Of a stretch of 64,000 nucleotides of DNA, positions 28,807 to 37,442 are shown piece after piece. Position numbers and translations under genes: made by a program. The stretch is from Cupriavidus nantongensis (GTDB lineage: Bacteria > Pseudomonadota > Gammaproteobacteria > Burkholderiales > Burkholderiaceae): the NCBI RefSeq assembly GCF_001598055.1, contig NZ_CP014844.1, forward strand, positions 868,001 through 932,000. The letters run 5' to 3'. Every line of letters begins with the position of its first letter. Within the stretch, counting starts at the first letter, position 1. The notes below the pieces were generated by a model. The model did no database searches, was not told the DNA's origin, and saw only the letters and a program-made list of their open reading frames with translations.

Positions 28807-30261
28807 TTACGGCTGCGGTGCACGCGCGGCCGGTGCGCTGGCGCCGGCTTCGCGCTGGCGGCGGCGTTCGCCTTGCGGCGCCGAAGCGCCTGCCGGGGCG
28901 GCATCGGCCTGCGCGCCGCTGGCGCCGCCGGCACCGCCCGCACCATCGCGATGGCGCCGCCCGCGCGCGCGCGGCTGGCTGGCCGGCACCACCGCGGCGG
29001 CGCGCGCGGCCGGGTCGACGGTTTCGACCGTCATGCCTTCCTTGAGCCGGTCGGCGCCGTCAACCACCACGCGCTGGCCGGGCTGCAGGCCCTTGAGCAC
29101 CGCGGTGCGGGTGCCGTCGCCGGGGCCCAGCTCGACCACCTGCACCTTGACCTGGCTGGCTTCGTCGACGGTATAGACGAAGGTGCCCTGCTGGCCCCGC
29201 TGGATCGCCGCCACCGGGATCACGGTGGCGTCGCGCAGCGTGTCGACGCGCGTGCGCACGTTGACGAACTGGTTGGGAAACAGCATGCCGTCGGCATTGG
29301 GGAACACCGCCTTGAGCTTGACCGTGCCGGTGGTGGTGTCGATCTGGTTGTCGGTGGTCAGCAGCGTGCCTTCGCCCAGCTGGTTGCGCACCTGGCGGTC
29401 CCAGGCCTGCACCGGCAGCTTTTCGCCGGCGTTGAGCTTCTTCAGCACCGACGGCAGGTTGTCCTCGGGGATGGTGTACATCACCGCGATCGGCTGGATC
29501 TGCGTGATCAGCGCGATGCCGTTGGTGTCGCTGGTATTGACGATATTGCCGGGATCGACCTGGCGCAGGCCGATGCGGCCCGACACCGGCGCCACGATCC
29601 TGGTGTAGCCCAGCTGCAGGCGCGCGTTGGCGACATTGCCCTGATCGGTCTTGACCACGCCTTCATACTGGCGCACCAGCGCGTCCTGGGTATCGACCTG
29701 CTGCTTGGAGATCGAATCCTGGCCCAGCAGCGTGCGGTAGCGCTGCTGGTCCAGCCGCGCGTTCTGCAGCAGCGCCTGGTCGCGCGCCAGCTGGCCGACG
29801 GCCTGGTCGAGCGCGGCCTGGAACGGGCGCGGGTCGATCTCGGCCAGCACGTCGCCGGCCTTGACCATCTGGCCTTCCCTGAACAGCACCTTGAGCAGCG
29901 GTCCGGACACCTGCGCGCGCACGGTCACGTTGGAGACCGGGGTCACGTTGCCGAGCCCGTTCAGGACCACGTCCATGTCGCGCTGGACCACGGTGGCGAC
30001 CACCACCGGCGAGCGCGGCATGCCCGGACCACCGCCGGGGCCGCCCGGACCTCCCGGTCCTGCCGCGGCGGGTCTGCTGGCACCGCCGGGGCCCGCCGCG
30101 GTGCCTTTGGCGGCGTCGCTGCGCTGCGCATACCAGTACCAGCCGCTCCCGGCCAGCAGCAGCACCAGCAGCCCGGCATAGAGCCGGCGCCGGTTCCGGC
30201 GCGGCGGGCGTGAGGACGGGGAGGGGGAGGGGTTGGGTCGGCCTTGTTCGGGGTTGGACAT
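28807..30261 (-). CDS. mdtA: RND periplasmic adaptor (membrane fusion protein), MdtA-like
   Basis: Periplasmic adaptor (484 aa) that links the RND permeases to the outer-membrane channel. After a signal-anchor segment (residues 26-46, RLYAGLLVLLLAGSGWYWY) comes a Gly/Pro-rich linker, then the lipoyl/barrel-sandwich start VVATVVQRDMDVVLNGLGNV, an alpha-hairpin (LDQAVGQLARDQALLQNARLD) and the beta-barrel. The last 55 residues are Arg/Gly/Ala-rich low complexity, not normal for MdtA. The ATG at 30261 is chosen because the upstream frame lacks family support. First gene of the pump operon, divergent from the two-component genes. Confidence 0.92.
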   Translation of the reverse strand: MSNPEQGRPNPSPSPSSRPPRRNRRRLYAGLLVLLLAGSGWYWYAQRSDAAKGTAAGPGGASRPAAAGPGGPGGPGGGPGMPRSPVVVATVVQRDMDVVLNGLGNVTPVSNVTVRAQVSGPLLKVLFREGQMVKAGDVLAEIDPRPFQAALDQAVGQLARDQALLQNARLDQQRYRTLLGQDSISKQQVDTQDALVRQYEGVVKTDQGNVANARLQLGYTRIVAPVSGRIGLRQVDPGNIVNTSDTNGIALITQIQPIAVMYTIPEDNLPSVLKKLNAGEKLPVQAWDRQVRNQLGEGTLLTTDNQIDTTTGTVKLKAVFPNADGMLFPNQFVNVRTRVDTLRDATVIPVAAIQRGQQGTFVYTVDEASQVKVQVVELGPGDGTRTAVLKGLQPGQRVVVDGADRLKEGMTVETVDPAARAAAVVPASQPRARGRRHRDGAGGAGGASGAQADAAPAGASAPQGERRRQREAGASAPAARAPQP

Positions 30262-30450
30262 TTCCGCAATCCTGGGAACGGTGCGCGCGGCGCACCGTCG
30301 TGTTCTGCTGCAAGTGACGATGCCGCAGTATGCCGCATCGCCATGGGCGCCGGCGGCCTGGCGGCGCGCGCCGTGCGGCGCTGACGGCAATTCATGCGGC
30401 AAGGATAATGTGCGGGCGCGGACGCCCGTATTTCGGCGCCCGGCGCTTTT

Positions 30451-30470
30451 ATTACAGAGGATTACCAGCG
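30451..30470 (+). promoter_or_regulatory. Tandem 10-bp repeat, candidate OmpR-type response-regulator site
   Basis: ATTACAGAGG is followed at once by ATTACCAGCG, a direct repeat with 10-bp period, in the 287-bp gap between the pump operon and its response regulator. OmpR/PhoB-family regulators bind such tandem half-sites as head-to-tail dimers, so the site could control both directions. Confidence 0.4.
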
Positions 30471-30548
30471 GCCCGGGTGTAACCTCCGGAAACAATACCG
30501 CCCGGCCGATCCGGCGTGTGCGCCGCCCGGGCTGACTATCATGTGCCT

Positions 30549-31292
30549 ATGCGAACGAACCAGCCTACCCAGATCCTTGTCGTCGACGACGACCCCGAAC
30601 TGCGCGACCTGCTGCGCGAGTACCTGACCCAGCAGGGCTTCGCGGTCGCGGTAATGCATGACGGCGACGGCCTGCAGGCGCGCCTGGAGCGTGAGCGGCC
30701 GGCGCTGATCGTGCTGGACCTGATGATGCCCAAGGTCGACGGCCTGACCGCGCTGCGCAACCTGCGCGCCCGCAACGACGATATCCCGGTGATCCTGCTC
30801 ACCGCCCGCAGCGACGAGATCGACCGCATCGTCGGCCTCGAGATCGGCGCCGACGACTATCTCGGCAAGCCGTTCTCGCCGCGCGAGCTGCTGGCGCGCA
30901 TCAACGCCGTGCTGCGGCGCAAGCTGGCGCGCCCGGCAGCGGCGCCCGAGGACCGCGAGTCGGTCGCGTTCGGGCCGTTCCGCGTCAACTTCCGCCAGCG
31001 CACGCTGACGCGTGCCGGCCAGGCGCTGTCGATCAGCGATACCGAGTTCGCGCTGCTCAAGCTGCTGCTGATGCATCCGCTCGAAGTGCTGTCGCGCGAG
31101 CGCATCGTCGAGCTGATGTACGGCAGCGCCAGCGGCATCAGCGACCGCGGCATCGACGTGCAGATCTGGCGCCTGCGCCGGCTGCTGGACGAGGACGCGC
31201 AGCGCCCGCGCTATATCCAGACCGTGCGCGGCCGCGGCTACACCTTCGTGCCCGACGAAGCGGAAGAGATTCCCGCGGGCCTCCCCGAATAA
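30549..31292 (+). CDS. OmpR-family two-component response regulator
   Basis: Response regulator (247 aa). The receiver domain covers residues 8-120 with acidic pocket VVDDDPELRD, phosphoacceptor Asp near 57 (LDLMMPK), the threonine in LLTARSD and the conserved lysine in GKPFS near 107. The C-terminal winged-helix DNA-binding domain ends VRGRGYTFVPDE. It is paired with the histidine kinase 26 bp downstream and divergent from the RND operon, which it most likely activates. The ATG at 30549 starts the receiver domain at the normal distance; upstream codons are GC-rich leader. Confidence 0.93.
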   Translation: MRTNQPTQILVVDDDPELRDLLREYLTQQGFAVAVMHDGDGLQARLERERPALIVLDLMMPKVDGLTALRNLRARNDDIPVILLTARSDEIDRIVGLEIGADDYLGKPFSPRELLARINAVLRRKLARPAAAPEDRESVAFGPFRVNFRQRTLTRAGQALSISDTEFALLKLLLMHPLEVLSRERIVELMYGSASGISDRGIDVQIWRLRRLLDEDAQRPRYIQTVRGRGYTFVPDEAEEIPAGLPE

Positions 31293-31318
31293 GCCGGCGC
31301 CGCCAGGACTGCTTTCCG

Positions 31319-32590
31319 ATGAAGTTGCGACGTATCGATACCCTGTTCGGGCGCATTGCGCTGCTGATCGCCGCGGTGCTGGTGATCAGCCATTTCTCGT
31401 GGCTGGCGATCCTGCGCATGGACCGGCGCCAGCAGCAGGTCGACTATTCGGTGGAGCAGATGCTGTTCCAGCTCGACAGTATCGAGCGCGCGCTCGATGC
31501 GCGGCCCCCGGCGAAGCTGCCCAGCCTGGTGGAAACCGCCAACACCGCCGATGCCGACGAACACGCCACCGCGCCCAAGGGCGGGCGCTCGCGCCGGCTG
31601 GTGGAGCAGTTCATCAGCCGCCTGCCGCAAGGCACCGAGATCCGGCTCGAGGACGAGACCACGCCGCGCATCTGGATCAAGCTGCCGAGCCGCGCCGACT
31701 GGATCGCGATGCCGATCCTGTGGGTCCACAACCCGCCGCCGGACAACCGGCTGGTGCCGGGGGTGATGCTGGTGGTGGGCGTGGCGATCGTGTTCGCAGT
31801 GCTGATCGCGTGGCAGATCCAGCGGCCGGTGCGCGACATGGCCAACGCGGCCGCGCTGCTGTCGCGCCAGCACGCCGTGCCGCCGCTGCGCGAGCGCGGC
31901 CCGCACGAGCTGCGCCAGCTGATCGAGCGTTTCAACCGCATGGTGGCCGACCTCGCGCGCATCGACCAGGAACGCAACACCATGCTGGCCGGCATCGCCC
32001 ACGACCTGAAGACGCCGCTGGCGCGGCTGCGCCTGCGCGCCGAGATGCTGGCCGATCCCAAGGCCGCCGCGGGGGTCACGCGCGATGTCGATTCGATGGC
32101 GGCCATCGTCGAGCAGTTCCTGAGCTTCGCGCAGACCAGCGAGCCGACCGCGCGGCCGGTGCCGGTGGACCGGCGCGTCAACGAGCTGGCCGCCTCGCTG
32201 GCCGAGCAGGAGCGCCAGGTGGTGCTGTCGCTGGGCGCGGGCGAGGGCTTCCGCATGATCGCCACGCAGCTGGACCGCATCGTCGGCAACCTGGTCGACA
32301 ACGCCTACGCCTATGGCAAGCCGCCGGTCTGCATCGCGACCTCGCGCACGCCGGACGGCTACATGCTGGTGGTGGAAGACCAGGGCGACGGCATTCCCGA
32401 CCATGACAAGGAACGCGCCACGCTGCCGTTCGTGCGGCTCGATCCGGCGCGCGGCGGCAATGCCCATTCCGGGCTGGGGCTGGCGATCGTCGACCGGCTG
32501 GTGCGGCAGGCGGGCGGCAAGCTCAACCTGGTGAATGCCGAAGGGGGCGGGCTGCGGGTGGAGATGGTGTTTGGGGCGGCTACGGTCTAG
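31319..32590 (+). CDS. Sensor histidine kinase (EnvZ/CpxA-like)
   Basis: Inner-membrane sensor kinase (423 aa) for the preceding response regulator. It has transmembrane helix 1 at residues 12-33, a periplasmic domain of about 110 residues, helix 2 near 145-165, a HAMP linker, the phosphoacceptor His in MLAGIAHDLKTPLARLRLR, and the HATPase domain with N box (GNLVDNAYAYG), G1 (EDQGDGIPD) and G2 (HSGLGLAIVDRL). The cytoplasmic part is close to OmpR-type kinases. The periplasmic sensing domain has no recognisable signature; membrane stress or a pump substrate is plausible. Confidence 0.92.
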   Translation: MKLRRIDTLFGRIALLIAAVLVISHFSWLAILRMDRRQQQVDYSVEQMLFQLDSIERALDARPPAKLPSLVETANTADADEHATAPKGGRSRRLVEQFISRLPQGTEIRLEDETTPRIWIKLPSRADWIAMPILWVHNPPPDNRLVPGVMLVVGVAIVFAVLIAWQIQRPVRDMANAAALLSRQHAVPPLRERGPHELRQLIERFNRMVADLARIDQERNTMLAGIAHDLKTPLARLRLRAEMLADPKAAAGVTRDVDSMAAIVEQFLSFAQTSEPTARPVPVDRRVNELAASLAEQERQVVLSLGAGEGFRMIATQLDRIVGNLVDNAYAYGKPPVCIATSRTPDGYMLVVEDQGDGIPDHDKERATLPFVRLDPARGGNAHSGLGLAIVDRLVRQAGGKLNLVNAEGGGLRVEMVFGAATV

Positions 32591-32653
32591 TGACCGTTTG
32601 GGAAAAACCGTGTAGTGCGGTACGGCTGGGGCTTGCCACCACCCCTGGCAAAG

Positions 32654-32693
32654 GCTCCCCTCTCCCGCAAGCGGGCGAGGGGAGCAAACCAGC
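32654..32693 (+). repeat. REP-like single unit, copy D
   Basis: One hairpin of the same family as copies A-C, GCTCCCCTCTCCCGCAAGCG followed by its complement and by AAACCAGC, between the convergent genes for the sensor kinase and plsY. Confidence 0.75.
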
Positions 32694-32730
32694 AGCGGTC
32701 GGACGCTCTCAGCAGTTTGCGTTCACGCCT

Positions 32731-33339
32731 TCAAACCTTCTTCTTCTCCCCGATCCGGCTTTCCTTCCCCGCCAGCAGCTTGGCGATGTTCTGCCGGTGC
32801 CGCGCGATCAGCAGCACGCTGATGACAAAGATCGCGCCGGCCATCATGTCGACGCCGTTCATCAGCACATGGAAGAACGGCGCGAAGATCGCCGCCACCA
32901 GCGCCGCCAGCGACGAATAGCGGAAGAAGAAGGCGATGATCAGCCAGGTGGCCAGCGTGCCCAGGCCCAGGATGGGATTGATCGCCAGCAGGATGCCGGC
33001 CGCGGTGGCCACGCCCTTGCCGCCGGCGAAGCGGTGGAATACGGGGAACAGGTGGCCCAGGAACACCGCCAGCGCCACCATGGCCAGTCCGGTGTCGGTG
33101 AGGCCGTACGCCGGGCCGAAGCGCGCCGCCAGCCAGACCGCCAGCCAGCCCTTCAGGGCATCGCCGATCAGCGTCAGGACTGCCGCCTTCTTGTTGCCGG
33201 TGCGCAGCACGTTGGTGGCACCGGGGTTGCCCGAGCCGTAGGAATGCGGGTCCGGCAGCCCCATCAGCTTGCTGACGACCACAGCGAAGGAAACGGAGCC
33301 GATCAGGTAGGCGGCAAGGGCAAAAAGCAGATTGGCCAT
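32731..33339 (-). CDS. plsY: Glycerol-3-phosphate acyltransferase PlsY
   Basis: Inner-membrane enzyme using acyl phosphate to acylate glycerol 3-phosphate, the first step of phospholipid synthesis (202 aa). The three PlsY motifs are visible: [14 protein letters not shown]...[25 protein letters not shown] ([19 protein letters not shown]) and the late [14 protein letters not shown]. Five or more hydrophobic segments are present. The start at 33339 gives the family [15 protein letters not shown]. It is separated by 124 bp from ybaK. Confidence 0.95.
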   Translation of the reverse strand: MANLLFALAAYLIGSVSFAVVVSKLMGLPDPHSYGSGNPGATNVLRTGNKKAAVLTLIGDALKGWLAVWLAARFGPAYGLTDTGLAMVALAVFLGHLFPVFHRFAGGKGVATAAGILLAINPILGLGTLATWLIIAFFFRYSSLAALVAAIFAPFFHVLMNGVDMMAGAIFVISVLLIARHRQNIAKLLAGKESRIGEKKKV

Positions 33340-33463
33340 GTGGAGTGGGATGTTTTCAGGCTGGCGCGATTGTAGCGCGGCAGGGGCCTGGCCACGACCG
33401 TGACTACCCGGATTGGCGTGGAGGCTTGCTTCGGTCTGGAGCGGCGCTACGCGGCCGGCAGGT

Positions 33464-33955
33464 TCAGTCCGGCAGCGCGCACTGCACCGGCTGGGCGTCG
33501 AGCAGTGCGGGCAGCAGCTTCGGGTCCAGGCTGACCAGGTAGCCGCGGCGCCCGCCGTTGATATAGATGCGCGCCAGTTCCAGCACGGTCGCTTCCACAT
33601 ACACCGGCATGCGCTTCCTGGTGCCGAACGGCGAGGTGCCGCCGACCAGGTAGCCGCTGTGCCGCTGCGCCACCTCGGGCTTGCACGGCTGCACGCTCTT
33701 GCGCCCGGTCTGGCGCGCCAGGTTCTTGGTCGAGACCGAGCAGTCGCCGTGCATCAGCACCACCAGCGGCTGCGCGCGCTCGTCTTCCATGATCAGGGTC
33801 TTGACCACGTCATGCTCGGGCACGCCCAGCTGCCGCGCCGATTCGCCGGTGCCGCCGTGCTCGACGTAGTCATAGGGGTGCTCGCCGAAGGCCACGCCTT
33901 GCTTGCGCAGGAACTGGGTGGCCGGGGTTTCGGAGACGTGCTTGGTCTTGCTCAT
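33464..33955 (-). CDS. ybaK: Cys-tRNA(Pro)/Cys-tRNA(Cys) deacylase (YbaK family)
   Basis: Trans-editing protein (163 aa) hydrolysing misacylated Cys-tRNA(Pro), which protects proline codons. Conserved features are [22 protein letters not shown], the lysine-rich [10 protein letters not shown] and the [20 protein letters not shown] block that holds the catalytic site. Length is typical. It lies 19 bp after xerD on the same strand, so the two may be cotranscribed, but no functional link is known. Confidence 0.93.
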   Translation of the reverse strand: MSKTKHVSETPATQFLRKQGVAFGEHPYDYVEHGGTGESARQLGVPEHDVVKTLIMEDERAQPLVVLMHGDCSVSTKNLARQTGRKSVQPCKPEVAQRHSGYLVGGTSPFGTRKRMPVYVEATVLELARIYINGGRRGYLVSLDPKLLPALLDAQPVQCALPD

Positions 33956-33974
33956 GGCGATCGCGGTGTGCCGC

Positions 33975-34913
33975 TCAGCCGCGCGGATGGTGCTGCTGGT
34001 GCAGCTCGCGCAGGCGCTCGCGCGCGACGTGGGTATAGATCTGGGTGGTGGAGATATCGGCGTGTCCCAGCAGCAGCTGCACCACGCGCAGGTCTGCGCC
34101 GTGGTTGAGCAGGTGCGTGGCAAACGCATGCCGCAGCGTGTGCGGCGACAGCGGGGCATGCACGCCGGCGTCGCGCGCATGGCGCTTGATCAGGTGCCAG
34201 AACGCCTGCCGCGTCATGCCCTCGCCGCGCTGCGTGACGAACAGCGCGTCGCAGGCGCGCCCCGCCAGCAGCACCGGACGCGCGCTGGCCAGGTAGCGCC
34301 GCAGCCAGTCGCCGGCCTGCTGGCCGAACGGCACCAGCCGCTCCTTGTCGCCCTTGCCGCCGACCACGCGCGCGACGCCCTCGTTCAGGCCGATCTCGAC
34401 CGTCTTCATCTGGGTCAGCTCCGATACGCGCAGCCCGCTGGCGTACATCAGCTCGAGCATGGTGCGGTCGCGCAGGCCCAGCGGCGTGGCGGTGTCGGGC
34501 GCTTCCAGCAGCGCGTCGACCTGGGCCTCGGTCAGGGTCTTGGGGTAGCGCGGCGGCTGCTTGGCCGGGCGCAGCAGCAGGCAGGGGTCGACCTGCACCA
34601 GGTGCTCGCGCAGGGCCCACTGGTAGAAGCGGCGGAACACCGCCAGGCGCCGGTTGGCCGACGACGCGCGGGTCTGCGTATGGCGCGCGCTGAAGTACGC
34701 GGACAGCGCGCCGTCGTCGGCGCCGAGCAGCTCGCCGCGCTGCTCGTGCTGCAGCCAGCGCGCCAGCAGCGTCAGGTCGCGCCGGTAGGCATCGATGGTA
34801 TTGCGCGAGAGCCCGTCTTCCAGCCACAGCGCGTCGCAGAAGCGGCTGACCAGGGCCACGTCGGCAGCGCTGGCGACGGCGGTGAGCTCGGCTGCCGCCG
34901 GGGCGCCGCTCAT
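33975..34913 (-). CDS. xerD: Tyrosine recombinase XerD
   Basis: Site-specific recombinase (312 aa) that with XerC resolves chromosome dimers at dif. The core-binding SAM-like domain is at residues 20-105 and the catalytic domain at 125-305, with the full catalytic set: Arg162 (SGLRVSEL), Lys187 (GGKGDKER), His258 and Arg261 (HTLRHAFATHLL), His284 (LGHADISTTQIY) and the nucleophile Tyr293. The AWLEDGLSRNTIDAYRRDL-like start is characteristic of XerD rather than XerC. Its start overlaps the ogt stop by 4 bp. Confidence 0.94.
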   Translation of the reverse strand: MSGAPAAAELTAVASAADVALVSRFCDALWLEDGLSRNTIDAYRRDLTLLARWLQHEQRGELLGADDGALSAYFSARHTQTRASSANRRLAVFRRFYQWALREHLVQVDPCLLLRPAKQPPRYPKTLTEAQVDALLEAPDTATPLGLRDRTMLELMYASGLRVSELTQMKTVEIGLNEGVARVVGGKGDKERLVPFGQQAGDWLRRYLASARPVLLAGRACDALFVTQRGEGMTRQAFWHLIKRHARDAGVHAPLSPHTLRHAFATHLLNHGADLRVVQLLLGHADISTTQIYTHVARERLRELHQQHHPRG

Positions 34914-35389
34914 ATCAGCATGGCGCCCTCATGGCGCAGCAGCCAGCGTTTGACGTCGAGGTAAAAGCCGTCTTCGGCATGGTGCGAGAACCCGCCGATG
35001 CCGCGCGCCGAGACCACGCGATGGCAGGGCACCAGGATCGGGAACGGGTTCTGCCCGCACGCCTGGCCGACCGCGCGCGGCATCGCGCCGATGGCTTCGG
35101 CGATGGTGCCGTAGGTGGTGGTGGCGCCGCGCGGCACGGCGCAGATGGCCTGCCACACGCGCTGCTGGAAGGCGCTGCCGGCGGTGGCCAGCGGCACGTC
35201 GAAGGCAGCATCGGGATCATCGTAATAGGCCGCCAGCTGCGCCGCGAGCCGCTGCGTCAGCGCATCGGCCGGAGCCTGCGCCTCGACGTGCCCGGGAAGG
35301 TACACGATGGCCCGGATGCGCGCGCCGTCCGTGCGCACGCCGATCTTGCCGAACGGGGCGGTAAGGATGGCGTCGTAGGGTGCGGGCAT
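34910..35389 (-). CDS. ogt: Methylated-DNA--protein-cysteine S-methyltransferase
   Basis: Suicide repair protein (159 aa) that moves O6-alkyl groups from guanine to its own cysteine. The active site PCHRVV places the acceptor Cys at residue 122. Upstream are the helix-turn-helix RVWQAICAVPRGATTTYGTIA and the Asn hinge region QNPFPILVPCH. The N-terminal domain is short and no Ada regulatory domain is present, so it is the constitutive Ogt form. Translationally coupled to xerD by a 4-bp overlap. Confidence 0.93.
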   Translation of the reverse strand: MPAPYDAILTAPFGKIGVRTDGARIRAIVYLPGHVEAQAPADALTQRLAAQLAAYYDDPDAAFDVPLATAGSAFQQRVWQAICAVPRGATTTYGTIAEAIGAMPRAVGQACGQNPFPILVPCHRVVSARGIGGFSHHAEDGFYLDVKRWLLRHEGAMLI

Positions 35390-35441
35390 GGCGGTCAGGC
35401 TGGGGCGAATGCTGGATTTTAGTGCTTTTTGGCGGGGCTAG

Positions 35442-35471
35442 AAAAAAGGCCGCCTTGCGGCGGCCTTTGGC
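35442..35471 (-). terminator. Rho-independent terminator after the second Bug gene
   Basis: A 10-bp stem AAAGGCCGCC/GGCGGCCTTT with a 4-nt loop; read on the minus strand it is followed by a T6 run. It starts 23 bp beyond the stop of the Bug gene at 35494. Confidence 0.85.
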
Positions 35472-35493
35472 GGTTGGCGTCACACCGGCCGGA

Positions 35494-36462
35494 TTACTGC
35501 TCCAGCTTGATGTTCTGCACCTTGACCAGGTTCTTCATCTTGTCGAATTCCTTCTTGATCTCGGCCGCGTGCTGCGCCGGCGTGTTGCCCGACGGCTCGG
35601 CGCCGGCAGTGCGCAGGCGCTGCTGGAAGTCCTTGTCCTGCAGGGCCTTGACCGCAGCTTCGTTGAGCTTCTTGATGACTTCGTCAGGCGTGCCGGCCGG
35701 CGCCACCAGGCCGTACCAGGCCGGATCGTTCGGCTCCTTCAGGCCCATTTCGCCGAAGGTCGGCACATTGGGCAGCGACTCCAGGCGCTTGTTCCAGGCC
35801 ACCACGATCGGACGCAGCTTGCCGGCCTTGATGTACGGCATCGACGACGGCAGGTTGTCGACCATGATCGGCACCTGGCCGGCGAGCACGTCGTTCAGTG
35901 CCGGGCCCGCTCCGCGGTAGGGGATATGGACCATGAAGGTCTTGGTCGAGACCTTGAACTGCTCGCCCAGCATGTGGCCGAAGCCGCAGGTGCCCGACGA
36001 CGCGTAGGAATACTTGCCCGGGTTGGCCTTCAGCACGGCCAGGAACTCCTTGTAGTCCTTGGCCGGGAAGCTCGGGTTCACCGCGATCACGTTGGCGACG
36101 TTGGCCAGGTTGGTGATGGGCTTGAAGTCCTTGATCGGGTCGTACGACAGCTTGGGGTTGCAGGCCGGGTTCACGGCCATGGTCGAGACCGTCGAGATGC
36201 CGATGGTGTAGCCGTCCGGCGCGGCCTTGGCGATGGCGTCGGCGCCGATCGAACCGCCCCCGCCGGCGCGGTTTTCCACCACCACCGGCTGGCCCAGGAT
36301 GCGGCTCATCTGGTCCGCCGCGCCACGGCCGACGATGTCGGTGGTGCCGCCGGGGGCGAACGGAATGATCAGGCGGATCGGCTTGGTGGGGTAGCTCTGG
36401 GCTTGCGCCGCGGTGGCGGCGGCCGCCAGGGCCAGGGTCAGTGCGAGTTTGCCAGCTTGCAT
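35494..36462 (-). CDS. Bug-family tripartite tricarboxylate transporter substrate-binding protein
   Basis: Periplasmic binding protein (322 aa). The signal peptide ends at AQA-Q near residue 22 and is followed by SYPTKPIRLIIPFAPGGTTD, the Bug signature. Other blocks are VVENRAGGGGSIGADAIAKA, PDGYTIGI and PYRGAGPALNDVLAGQV. A pair of Cys residues (ACNPKL, SGTCGFGH) is notable for this family and could form a disulfide. The ATG at 36462 follows GGGAG by 10 nt. Monocistronic, with its own terminator and no membrane subunits nearby. Ligand unknown. Confidence 0.92.
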   Translation of the reverse strand: MQAGKLALTLALAAAATAAQAQSYPTKPIRLIIPFAPGGTTDIVGRGAADQMSRILGQPVVVENRAGGGGSIGADAIAKAAPDGYTIGISTVSTMAVNPACNPKLSYDPIKDFKPITNLANVANVIAVNPSFPAKDYKEFLAVLKANPGKYSYASSGTCGFGHMLGEQFKVSTKTFMVHIPYRGAGPALNDVLAGQVPIMVDNLPSSMPYIKAGKLRPIVVAWNKRLESLPNVPTFGEMGLKEPNDPAWYGLVAPAGTPDEVIKKLNEAAVKALQDKDFQQRLRTAGAEPSGNTPAQHAAEIKKEFDKMKNLVKVQNIKLEQ

Positions 36463-36565
36463 GAGATCATGTCTCCCGTCAGAAATCCGGGCAGGGTGCC
36501 GCCCGGAAGCAAAAAAACCGTCGCAGTGCCACAGGTCGGGCGGTGCGCCGGCAGCGTAATCTGGG

Positions 36566-37285
36566 TCAGCCGCCCAGCAGGCCGCGCTTGACGCCGGCGT
36601 CGACCGGGCGTTCGCCCAGGAACACCCGCAGCAGCGCCTGGTAAAAGTCTTCGCCGGGAATCGGCCGGCCGCGCGGCGTGCCGTTGATGGCGACGACCGT
36701 CCCCGTTTGCGGGGAAAAATCCAGGTTGATGACATCGCCCTTGTGCGCGGTGCCGATCTCGCCCAGGGTGCGCTCGAACTGTACCAGCCGCGCCGCCAGC
36801 CCCTGCATCTGCGCCTCGCTGTGGTTGTCGCGCATGCCCTGGCGGATCGCACGCACCACCGCCGGCGGCTCGGTCTCGCGCAGGATGCGTAACTGTAGCC
36901 GCTTGGCGCCGGGCGTGCCCAGTACCACGGCCGCGTTGCGGGCCTTTTCCTCCAGGTACAGCGCGGCCACGTAGCCCTTGGTCAGGAAGCCGGTGCGCAG
37001 CGCCGCGCCATTGAGCTGCAGTACCTTGCCGCCCACGCGCGCCGCGTCATCGAAGCGCATGCCTTCGATCTCTACCGCGCGCGCCGGCCCCGGCACGGCA
37101 TGCACCGCGGCCGCGGCGCCGAGCGCCGCCAGCACGACGGCCAGGCGCAGGCGGCGGCCCGGCCGGAAGCCAGGGCGCAAGCCAAGGCAGAAGCCAAGGC
37201 AAAAGCGGGAGCGGAGGAGGGTGTCCACGCGCAGGCGCGCGGAACGGATGCGGGACAACATGGCGGCAGGCGTACAACTTGGCAT
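36566..37285 (-). CDS. Chalcone-isomerase-like secreted protein
   Basis: Protein of about 239 aa whose C-terminal two thirds match the bacterial chalcone isomerase-like fold: a VEIEGMRFDDAARVGGKVLQLNGAALR start, then KGYVAALYLEEKA, LGTPGAKRLQLRILRE, and the end of the domain GTPRGRPIPGEDFYQALLRVFLGERP. The N-terminal region is a long, strongly basic segment then a hydrophobic stretch (LAVVLAALGAAAAVHA) that should be a signal peptide. Start choice is uncertain: Met at 37285 or 37261 both give an overlong n-region, and no good ribosome-binding site is seen. Bacterial members have no proven reaction; many are envelope proteins. Confidence 0.75.
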   Translation of the reverse strand: MPSCTPAAMLSRIRSARLRVDTLLRSRFCLGFCLGLRPGFRPGRRLRLAVVLAALGAAAAVHAVPGPARAVEIEGMRFDDAARVGGKVLQLNGAALRTGFLTKGYVAALYLEEKARNAAVVLGTPGAKRLQLRILRETEPPAVVRAIRQGMRDNHSEAQMQGLAARLVQFERTLGEIGTAHKGDVINLDFSPQTGTVVAINGTPRGRPIPGEDFYQALLRVFLGERPVDAGVKRGLLGG

Positions 37286-37442
37286 GCCATGCTGCCCGAA
37301 ATCTGGAAGAATACCTATCCGTATCTGCCCTAGTCTGCACATTCCGGCTTTTTTGCCGTTATCTCTTCCCGCCGCGGTTTCGGTGCGGCGGCTGCCCGGG
37401 CAGTGCCGCGCCATGCCACTGCCACCACAACAACAACCCTAG

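Noticed and set aside
36488..36507. CCGGGC...GCCCGG hairpin with adjacent A-run near the second Bug start.
   Set aside because: The A-run lies on the wrong side for a terminator of the minus-strand gene; it may only be leader structure.
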